44,943 nucleotides of DNA, taken from the NCBI GenBank assembly GCA_015233365.1, contig JADFXU010000021.1, positions 1 to 44,943 of the forward strand. The letters run 5' to 3'. Position numbers and translations under genes: made by a program. This document shows positions 1 through 5,436 of this stretch, one piece after another (within the stretch, counting starts at the first letter, position 1; each line of letters begins with the position of its first letter). The notes beneath the pieces are model-generated. The model searched no databases. It was not told the origin of the DNA and saw only the letters and a list, made by a program, of their open reading frames with translations. The DNA comes from Nitrospirota bacterium. GTDB taxonomy: Bacteria; Nitrospirota; Thermodesulfovibrionia; Thermodesulfovibrionales; Dissulfurispiraceae.

Positions 1-276
1 TCTGATAGTGGCTTAATATTGAGTAGTACTGATATCATGGCTGACCACATAGGAGCGGAGTTAAACTTCATAGGTGTCTTGTTTCAAAAGATCCAGGAAG
101 AACCGGCAAAAAAGCTTTACTATGCAAATTTTGCAAAAAGTTTTTTAGACAAACACCTTATGAAATGGGTCCCTCAGTTTGTAAAAGACATGAAAGAGGC
201 AGCGGAATCCTCTCTTTATAAGGAATTGGCTCAAGTAACCGGGCATCTCCTATACACAATGACTGAGTCGTTATAA
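1..276 (+). CDS. TorD/DmsD/NarJ-family molybdoenzyme chaperone, C-terminal part
   Basis: The frame is open from base 1 and ends with TAA at 274-276, so only about the last 91 residues are present and the true start lies outside the window. The fragment shows the signature of the TorD/NarJ family: DHIGAEL followed by a helix with FIGVL, then FLDKHLMKWVPQF and a final helical LAQVTGHLL. Members of this family bind and insert the cofactor of exported molybdenum or tungsten oxidoreductases in the cytoplasm, which suggests that a respiratory molybdoenzyme operon lies just upstream. The family call rests on the spacing of DH..EL and the FL..HL..W.P motif; the substrate enzyme cannot be read from here. 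Confidence 0.7.
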   Translation, partial: SDSGLILSSTDIMADHIGAELNFIGVLFQKIQEEPAKKLYYANFAKSFLDKHLMKWVPQFVKDMKEAAESSLYKELAQVTGHLLYTMTESL

Positions 277-328
277 GCTGTAATTGCCGCAACTTGACCT
301 GACAGACAATATATGGGGGAATCAAAGC

Positions 329-661
329 TCAGAACAGAAGCGGCTTGAATTTGGCGAGAATGGTTGCAAGTGCTGTTGCTGAAATACGGTCAATAATCTT
401 TATTTTCCGGGCTTGCCAATCTATAGAATGGACTTGATCAGCCAGGGCAACTCCGGTAGTCTTCCCGGTACTTTCGAGGTCTACCTCGAAAGGGTAACCT
501 TTGGTCCTTGAAGTGACAGGACAGACAACGCAGAGGCCGGAGGCCTTATTGTATAATTCGGGCGATAGAACAACTGCCGGCTTGAAGCCTGCCTGCTCAT
601 CTCCTAATGTCGGATCTAACCTCAAAAGAATGACATCTCCGCGATCAGGGATTGCCCTCAT
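329..661 (-). CDS. mazF: MazF/PemK-type toxin (type II endoribonuclease)
   Basis: A 110-residue protein beginning MRAIPDRGDVILLRLDP. The early RGDV strand, the FKPAVVLSPE segment and CPVTSRTKGYPFEV are the usual layout of MazF/PemK/Kid toxins, which cut mRNA at short sequences. The frame could extend nine codons upstream, but I chose the ATG at 659-661 because it overlaps the TGA of the upstream antitoxin by one base (TGATG) and is preceded by AAGGAGC. The pair is therefore translationally coupled. The conserved Arg of RPAVV is Lys here, a common variation. Length is normal for the family. Confidence 0.85.
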   Translation of the reverse strand: MRAIPDRGDVILLRLDPTLGDEQAGFKPAVVLSPELYNKASGLCVVCPVTSRTKGYPFEVDLESTGKTTGVALADQVHSIDWQARKIKIIDRISATALATILAKFKPLLF

Positions 662-909
662 CAAAGAAGCTCCTTTCCAACAGGACATCCGAATTCAACC
701 TCATCATGCCGGTTGAGTGGGATAATCCCTTTAACAAGCTCTTTCAAAGAATATTCTATCTTACCTACAGGCTTAATGATTATTTCGCCATCAGCCTCGT
801 CAATCTCAACACCGGAGCCTACTTCAATGCCGGCCTTCCTGGCCAAATCCCGGGGTATTCTTACACCGATACTATTGCCCCATCGGGCTGTCTTCGCAAT
901 CATGCCCAC
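661..909 (-). CDS. mazE: MazE/AbrB-type antitoxin
   Basis: An 82-residue protein. The N-terminal half (MIAKTARWGNSIGVRIP...AGIEVGSGVEID) is a SpoVT/AbrB swapped-hairpin DNA-binding domain, as in MazE. The C-terminal third carries the disordered, toxin-binding part. It is the first gene of the mazEF operon, with a strong GGAGG upstream of the ATG. By family knowledge it neutralises MazF and represses its own promoter; a palindrome over the likely -10 box supports autorepression. Confidence 0.85.
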   Translation of the reverse strand: MGMIAKTARWGNSIGVRIPRDLARKAGIEVGSGVEIDEADGEIIIKPVGKIEYSLKELVKGIIPLNRHDEVEFGCPVGKELL

Positions 910-937
910 ACCTCCTCTTTATGACGGTGCTGAAAAT

Positions 938-967
938 AGTATATCCCATGGATATTCAAAATAACAA
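938..967 (-). promoter_or_regulatory. mazEF promoter with palindromic operator
   Basis: On the minus strand TTGTTA (967-962) and TATACT (943-938) are separated by 18 bp, a reasonable sigma-70 promoter for mazE. A perfect inverted repeat, ATATCC-CAT-GGATAT at 941-955, overlaps the -10 box. The position fits an AbrB-type MazE operator. The hexamers and the palindrome are read directly; the function is inferred. Confidence 0.45.
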
Positions 968-996
968 GGAAACCAAAATGATCCACTACCGGGCTT

Positions 997-1024
997 TTGA
1001 CATTTCCTGAAATCAGTGTAAACT
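997..1024 (+). promoter_or_regulatory. Candidate sigma-70 promoter of the hsp20 cluster
   Basis: A perfect TTGACA (997-1002), a 16-bp spacer and TAAACT (1019-1024). Transcription would start near 1031, leaving a leader of about 100 nt before the first hsp20 start codon. No CIRCE element and no convincing RpoH-type box is visible. Within the leader CAACC (1108-1112) can pair with GGTTG (1124-1128) around the Shine-Dalgarno, which might matter for heat control but is short. Confidence 0.4.
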
Positions 1025-1132
1025 GTGAGTATGAGAGGATTATCCGGCAAAAAAATTTATCTGAAAGCTGAAGACTGTTCAGCAGAGGACTACAAACTGA
1101 AGTACCACAACCATGACAAGGAGGGTTGAACT

Positions 1133-1561
1133 ATGGCTTTAACAAACTGGGACAGGTTAGCAAGGTTGATGGATCCCTGGCGGGAGTTCGAGCAGCTTAA
1201 TCAGGTATTTTCAGGATCAGATGCTCCGTGCGGTGAACTCCCTTTGTTTAACGTTTGGCTTGCAACTGATACCGCTATGGTAACAACGGAAGTGCCCGGA
1301 ATCGAGACAGGGGCCATTGATATTTCCGTTATGGGCAAATCTGTTACGGTGCGGGGTTCTCGGGAATCTGAAGAAGTCAAGGATGGAGTGGAATACCATC
1401 GCAGGGAACGTTGGTACGGAAGGTTCAGTAAAACCTTTGAAATTCCCTTCACAGTTGATGCCGATAAAGTTGAGGCTAGATTCAAAAAAGGGGTACTTTA
1501 TATATCCCTGCCGCGGGCAGAGGCAGATAAACCGAAGAAAATAACGATCAAATCGGAATAA
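1133..1561 (+). CDS. Small heat-shock protein (Hsp20/alpha-crystallin)
   Basis: A 142-residue member of the Hsp20 family. After a short N-terminal arm (WDRLARLMDPWREFEQL) an alpha-crystallin domain runs from about residue 42, with TTEVPGIETGAIDISV, the YGRFSKTFEIP strand and the diagnostic FKKGVLYISLPRAE. These ATP-independent chaperones hold unfolding proteins in the cytoplasm. It is the first of three tandem paralogues and has a good ribosome site (GGAGGG). A C-terminal I-x-I-like ITIKSE tail is present for oligomer contacts. The Cys in the N-terminal arm is unusual but not diagnostic. Confidence 0.9.
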   Translation: MALTNWDRLARLMDPWREFEQLNQVFSGSDAPCGELPLFNVWLATDTAMVTTEVPGIETGAIDISVMGKSVTVRGSRESEEVKDGVEYHRRERWYGRFSKTFEIPFTVDADKVEARFKKGVLYISLPRAEADKPKKITIKSE

Positions 1562-1579
1562 GAAGGAGGGATATCAATT

Positions 1580-1990
1580 ATGGCTGAGACGGGTACGAAG
1601 GAAGTACTCAAAAAAGAGGCTGAAACACCGGCAGGAATAGAACGCACACGTTCGACAAAAGTTTATACTCCTGCGGTGGATATCATGGAAAGGCAAGACG
1701 ATATCGTAATTATAGCGGATATGCCCGGAGTTGACGAGCAGTCCGTCGATATCACGCTCGATAAGAATGTCCTCACTATTTATGGTACTGTTGAGCCGGA
1801 AATTCCCGAACACCACAGGCTCGCATTTGCCGAATACGGGGTCGGCGATTACCAGAGGGTTTTTACTCTAACTGATGAAATAGACAGGGACAAGATTCAG
1901 GCTTCGGTGAAAAACGGCGTATTGAAGCTGGTCTTACCCAAGGCTGAAAAGGCAAAAACAAGAAAAATAGAGGTTAAGGCCGAAGCATAG
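1580..1990 (+). CDS. Small heat-shock protein (Hsp20/alpha-crystallin)
   Basis: A 136-residue second paralogue, 18 bp after the first and with AGGAGGG ahead of its ATG. The N-terminal arm is charged and short (ETGTKEVLKKEAETPAG). The alpha-crystallin domain starts near VYTPAVDIMERQDDIV, continues with IADMPGVDEQSVDITL, and ends in VKNGVLKLVLPKAEKAK. The sequence between the central strands (HHRLAFAEYGVGDYQRVFTL) differs from the other two, so the three copies are old duplicates rather than a recent amplification and may form mixed oligomers. Confidence 0.9.
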   Translation: MAETGTKEVLKKEAETPAGIERTRSTKVYTPAVDIMERQDDIVIIADMPGVDEQSVDITLDKNVLTIYGTVEPEIPEHHRLAFAEYGVGDYQRVFTLTDEIDRDKIQASVKNGVLKLVLPKAEKAKTRKIEVKAEA

Positions 1991-2026
1991 TTTTCGGGTC
2001 TTAAAATCCATGAGGAGGCATTTACT

Positions 2027-2524
2027 ATGGCAATCAGGAACCTTTTACCTACCATATCAGGCAGAAAGGGCATGCGGGTGAAGCGCGATAGCGATAATCC
2101 TTTTGAAGTCCTGCAAAGAGATATGAATTCTCTCTTCGATAATTTCTTCAGGGGCTTCGGCCCTGAGACTTTTGAAAGCCGCATGGGCTTATTCACACCG
2201 CAGATCGATGTTTCGGAAACCGATAAAGAGATCAGGATCTCTGCGGAACTCCCCGGCATGGATGAGAAGGACATCGAAGTCTCTCTGAGCAAAGATATAC
2301 TTACGATCAAAGGCGAGAAGAAAGAAGAGAAAGAGGACAAGGGTAAAGATTATTACCGCATGGAACGCTCTTACGGTTCTTTCAGCAGGACGATTCCTCT
2401 CCCTGTAGAAGTGCAGGACAATAAAGTCGATGCCACCTTTAAAAAGGGCGTTCTCACAATAACGCTGCCGAAATCGGAGAAAGCGGTCAAAGAAACGAAG
2501 AAAGTTGCGATAAAAGCAGAATAA
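2027..2524 (+). CDS. Small heat-shock protein (Hsp20/alpha-crystallin)
   Basis: A 165-residue third paralogue, with the most typical architecture. An N-terminal arm (NPFEVLQRDMNSLFDNFFRGFG) precedes an alpha-crystallin domain with PQIDVSETDKEIRISAELPGMDEKDIEV, YYRMERSYGSFSRTIPLP and FKKGVLTITLPKSE. It is preceded by GAGGAGG and lies 36 bp after the second copy, so all three are probably one transcript. The MITE-like element with its strong internal hairpin begins about 50 bp downstream and may serve as the transcript end. Confidence 0.92.
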   Translation: MAIRNLLPTISGRKGMRVKRDSDNPFEVLQRDMNSLFDNFFRGFGPETFESRMGLFTPQIDVSETDKEIRISAELPGMDEKDIEVSLSKDILTIKGEKKEEKEDKGKDYYRMERSYGSFSRTIPLPVEVQDNKVDATFKKGVLTITLPKSEKAVKETKKVAIKAE

Positions 2525-2576
2525 CAGTGAGTGTCGAGCAGTCAGGACATGGTGCTGCTCTTGGATAAATTTAGGT

Positions 2577-2791
2577 AGGAGAAGGGCCAACTGCTTTTTC
2601 GGCAAAATTGCACGGGTGTACTGGAGCGGGGGTGAGCACCGGTCCGTAAAAAATCTTTGATTTTTTACGGACGCGAACGGTGAGTGAGCCAAGCCCCAAC
2701 CGAGAATATGCACAAATAGCACGATTTAACAAACTAGTGTTGGTAAAGAAGGTAGTTTTATTTTGCCGAAAAAGCAGTTGGCCCTTCTCCT
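2577..2791. mobile_element. MITE-like element with perfect 32-bp terminal inverted repeats
   Basis: Bases 2577-2608 (starting AGGAGAAGGGCC, ending GGCAAAAT) are the exact reverse complement of 2760-2791. The 215-bp unit has no meaningful ORF and contains a perfect 14-bp stem at 2642-2672. This is the form of a miniature inverted-repeat transposable element mobilised in trans. I see no convincing target-site duplication (left flank AGGT, right flank GTTT), and no matching transposase lies in the window. It fills the space between the hsp20 cluster and the convergent phoH gene, ending 7 bp from the phoH stop. Confidence 0.65.
2642..2672. terminator. Perfect 14-bp hairpin inside the MITE-like element
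   Basis: GTCCGTAAAAAATC and GATTTTTTACGGAC pair around a TTT loop. The arms carry A/T tracts but no U run follows outside the stem, so it is not a classic intrinsic terminator. Its place between two convergent operons makes a transcript-ending or mRNA-stabilising role possible. Confidence 0.4.
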
Positions 2792-2798
2792 GTTTTCC

Positions 2799-4082
2799 TT
2801 ACAAAAGATGTGCGCCCTGTTCCGCCAGCTTTGACCGTACGCTCGATTTGAGGTTGATGAAACAGAAATTTTCCTCGTTGATAAACCTGCTTATCAAATA
2901 CGCCAGGCCGTTGCTCGTCTTATCGAGATAAGGGGTGTCTATCTGATTGAGGTCTCCGGTAAACACTATCTTTGTTCCCTCGCCGCACCTCGTCACAATA
3001 GTTTTGACATCTATGGGCCTGAGATTCTGTGCTTCATCAATAATGAAATAACGTTTGGGCAGACTGCGGCCTCTGATATATGTGAGCGGTTCCACCTGCA
3101 AAAGGTCGGCATCCATCAGATACTGATAGCTCTTGAGCACAGAGGTATTGGTCCTGTCTTTTATTATCCCCTTTGGCGTGTTGATGATGACTTCCAGGTT
3201 GTCAAAAATCGGCTGCATCCATGGGGTCAGTTTCTCGTTCAGATCTCCAGGCAGGTAACCGAGGTCATTGCCCATGGGGCATATGGGCCTCGAAACTATT
3301 ACCTGTTCGTAGAGCGCTGATTTCCTCGTGACCTGGGATGTTTGATGCAGCCCGGCAGCCAGCGCGAAAAGGGTTTTGCCTGTGCCTGCATTGCCTATGA
3401 GCGCAACTATTTCGATCGAAGGGTCTGTCAGGGCATCTACAGCGCATTCCTGCTCCAGATTCCGGGGCGCTATACCCATCAATTCCTTGGACCGCTTCAC
3501 CGTTTTCAGTTTGTCTTTCCCTGTCAGTTTATACAGGCTGTTTTCGGACAACAAATAGCGCTGGGAAAAAATTCCGTTGCTATTGTCACCGTTCGTAAGC
3601 ACCTTTCCGTACTGCTGAAAGAGTGAGGTTTTATCATTTTTATAGTCCTCGACAGGAATTCCCAGTGATTCAGCCTTTATTCTCACCGCTGTGTCTTTTG
3701 AAACCAGTATTACAGGAAGCGGATTGCCATTTATATCCACGGGATTGCTATTTAAGATGTTAAGCGCAGTTTTTATGATCTGGTTGTCTTCTGTCCCATT
3801 GTCCAGAAATCTTGCGGATGATTTGTTTTCAGACAGACATACCTTCATAGTGCCGCCTGATTCCATCGTAACTCCCGAAGAAAGAGAACCTTTCTCGCGC
3901 AATTCGTCTATCATTCTCAATGCCTGCCGGGCAGAGACGGCTATCTCGCCGCGCCCCTTCTTCAGGCTGTCCAGTTCCTCTATGACTACAAATGGTATGG
4001 TGATATCGTTATTGTCGAATTTATCAATCGAGGTAGGGTCATGGATCAAGACATTTGTGTCCAGCACAAAAATTTTTTTCAT
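2799..4082 (-). CDS. PIN domain-PhoH-like ATPase (YlaK/PhoH2 type)
   Basis: A 427-residue protein from the ATG at 4080-4082, chosen because MKKIFVLDTNVL is the canonical N terminus and GGAGGG precedes it; the frame extends further upstream without good sequence. Residues 1 to about 130 are a PIN nuclease domain (FVLDTNVLIHDP, VVIEELDSLKKG). The second half is a PhoH-type P-loop ATPase with GNAGTGKT near residue 230, the Walker B-like YFIIDEAQN and FTGDLNQID. The PIN-PhoH fusion is a known bacterial family with RNA helicase and ribonuclease activity. No antitoxin-sized gene precedes it. Confidence 0.9.
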   Translation of the reverse strand: MKKIFVLDTNVLIHDPTSIDKFDNNDITIPFVVIEELDSLKKGRGEIAVSARQALRMIDELREKGSLSSGVTMESGGTMKVCLSENKSSARFLDNGTEDNQIIKTALNILNSNPVDINGNPLPVILVSKDTAVRIKAESLGIPVEDYKNDKTSLFQQYGKVLTNGDNSNGIFSQRYLLSENSLYKLTGKDKLKTVKRSKELMGIAPRNLEQECAVDALTDPSIEIVALIGNAGTGKTLFALAAGLHQTSQVTRKSALYEQVIVSRPICPMGNDLGYLPGDLNEKLTPWMQPIFDNLEVIINTPKGIIKDRTNTSVLKSYQYLMDADLLQVEPLTYIRGRSLPKRYFIIDEAQNLRPIDVKTIVTRCGEGTKIVFTGDLNQIDTPYLDKTSNGLAYLISRFINEENFCFINLKSSVRSKLAEQGAHLL

Positions 4083-4113
4083 CTGCTGCCCTCCATGGGT
4101 ATATAGATTGCTG

Positions 4114-4138
4114 CCCAAAGAGTCAAAGACTTTTTGGG
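4114..4138. repeat. Hairpin upstream of phoH, related to other hairpins in the window
   Basis: CCCAAAGAGTC and GACTTTTTGGG form an 11-bp stem (one G-U) around AAA. It is followed on the plus strand by TCCGAATGAAGTGAG, similar to the GCGAGTGAC and GCGAACGGTGAGTGAG that follow the hairpins at 5314-5340 and 2642-2672. It would lie in the phoH leader or promoter region. I see no convincing promoter hexamers in 4083-4285. Confidence 0.4.
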
Positions 4139-4285
4139 GTCCGAATGAAGTGAGAGAGACGAAAGCGGGTCGATGCTGATTACACGAGGTTTCTACGATA
4201 GGAATTACATGGTTCTTACATTCCATCTTCTGCGATATTATTGCATAAATTGTGTTACAAGAGTATTAAATTTTTTACAAAACCG

Positions 4286-4939
4286 TTACAGAGAAGTTAA
4301 AGGGCAGTTTTCACAGAGCGGCTTCGGCTTGCAGAAGTCCTTTCCGACCATGACAAGCAGTGCATGATATTCATTGAAAAGCGGGACGTCGTTGTCCAAC
4401 GCCCTGTGGAACAAAAGCTGGTATTCATCATAGGAAGCTCCGGGGTCCATTACGCCGTGCCTGGACATGACGCGTTTTGTATACGCATCGACGACAAACA
4501 CAGGCTTGTCGAGCGCATAGAGTAGAATTGAATCCGCCGTCTCAGGCCCGATGCCGTTCACGCCCAGGAGTGCCGGTCTAAGTGATGAGAAGTCGCCTTT
4601 TTTCATCTCTTTCATACTGCCGTGAAATGATTCCGATAAGAAAGCCAGGAACGCCTTCAGTCGCTTTGCCTTTATATTGAAGTAACCTGAAGGCCGAATG
4701 AGTGAAGCAAGCTGTGAAGTTGTCAGCCCGTGCAGTGCGCGGGCGCTTAGCAGTCGCGCCGCTTTGAGGTTGGCGATTGCCTTTTCGACGTTGGTCCAAT
4801 TCGTATTCTGAGTAAGGATCGCGCCTACAGCGACTTCAAAGGGGCTGTCTCCGGGCCACCAATCCTGGGGGCCATAATAAGCGTAAAGTTTGTCATAGAC
4901 CTCAAGGAGTCTTTTTTTCTGATTATTAGATTTTCCCAT
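4286..4939 (-). CDS. Endonuclease III-like HhH-GPD DNA glycosylase (COG2231 type)
   Basis: A 217-residue base-excision glycosylase-like protein. The HhH-GPD core is clear: LLGVNGIGPETADSILLYALDKPVFVVDAYTKRVMSRHG, with the catalytic Asp in VVDAYTKR. The position of the lyase Lys of E. coli Nth is Glu (GPETAD), suggesting a glycosylase without beta-lyase activity. The C-terminal iron-sulphur loop has only three Cys (C-x5-C-x2-C in FCKPKPLCENCPL); the protein stops at TSL where a fourth Cys is usually found. The start codon overlaps the flhB-like stop by one base (TAATG), so it is coupled to the upstream pair. Confidence 0.85.
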   Translation of the reverse strand: MGKSNNQKKRLLEVYDKLYAYYGPQDWWPGDSPFEVAVGAILTQNTNWTNVEKAIANLKAARLLSARALHGLTTSQLASLIRPSGYFNIKAKRLKAFLAFLSESFHGSMKEMKKGDFSSLRPALLGVNGIGPETADSILLYALDKPVFVVDAYTKRVMSRHGVMDPGASYDEYQLLFHRALDNDVPLFNEYHALLVMVGKDFCKPKPLCENCPLTSL

Positions 4940-5208
4940 TATTTCGGGATTTTTTTTGTCATCTTATAAACAAACGCGAGCACTTCAGCGACCGCTTTGT
5001 ACAGATCAGGAGGAATTTCCTGATATAGGTCCAGTGCGGAAAGCACCTCAACAAGCTGCGGATCATCCCTTAAAGGAATATTGTGCTCTTTTGCAATCGA
5101 AAGTATCTTTTCGGCAATGGCCCCGCTTCCCTTTGCTACAACCCTGGGGGCTGTATCCTCTTTAACATTGTATCGTAATGCCGCAGCTTTTTTGCGTATG
5201 TCAACCAT
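4939..5208 (-). CDS. FlhB-like protein, cytoplasmic C-terminal domain only (FlhB2/YlqH type)
   Basis: An 89-residue protein equal to the cytoplasmic domain of FlhB after its autocleavage site: [47 protein letters not shown] and the [23 protein letters not shown] tail. It lacks the membrane domain and the NPTH cleavage motif. I start it at the ATG 5206-5208, with AGGA upstream; the frame extends to 5415 only because it reads through an inserted repeat. It pairs with the FliK-like gene upstream, as ylqG-ylqH do in Bacillus subtilis. An independent role of such orphan pairs is not established. Confidence 0.82.
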   Translation of the reverse strand: MVDIRKKAAALRYNVKEDTAPRVVAKGSGAIAEKILSIAKEHNIPLRDDPQLVEVLSALDLYQEIPPDLYKAVAEVLAFVYKMTKKIPK

Positions 5209-5234
5209 GAAGTCGTATCCTGTGTATAAAACAT

Positions 5235-5436
5235 ACGGTTTCGTAAAAAGCTCCAGAGGCAAGGCGTGCAAATCCTGAGGAATGAGGCGTACTTTTTCGT
5301 ACGCCGCACGGGGTCCCCAAAAGCCGAAGTCTTTTGGGGTGCGAGTGACAAAGGATGCAGCGCAACGCCCGGGGTCCCCGGTAAGTCGCAGACTTACTGG
5401 GGTGGAACGCAGCATATGGACTTTTTACGAAACCGT
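5235..5436. repeat. 202-bp hairpin-rich repeat element with 16-bp inverted ends
   Basis: The ends ACGGTTTCGTAAAAAG (5235-5250) and CTTTTTACGAAACCGT (5421-5436) are exact inverted repeats. Inside are three hairpins: GCGTAC/GTACGC, CCCCAAAAG/CTTTTGGGG, and CCCCGGTAAGTC/GACTTACTGGGG with one G-U pair. The element lies between the fliK-like stop (5437) and the flhB-like start (5208). It looks like a non-autonomous mobile repeat or REP-type unit and would form a strong structure in the intergenic mRNA. Confidence 0.6.

Noticed and set aside
652..964. Plus-strand ORFs of 83-90 codons opposite mazEF
   Set aside because: They are antisense to two well-supported genes, show no family resemblance and have no matching ribosome sites.
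5209..5415. N-terminal extension of the FlhB-like protein
   Set aside because: It is encoded by the inserted repeat and has no homology to FlhB; the ATG at 5208 with AGGA is the natural start.
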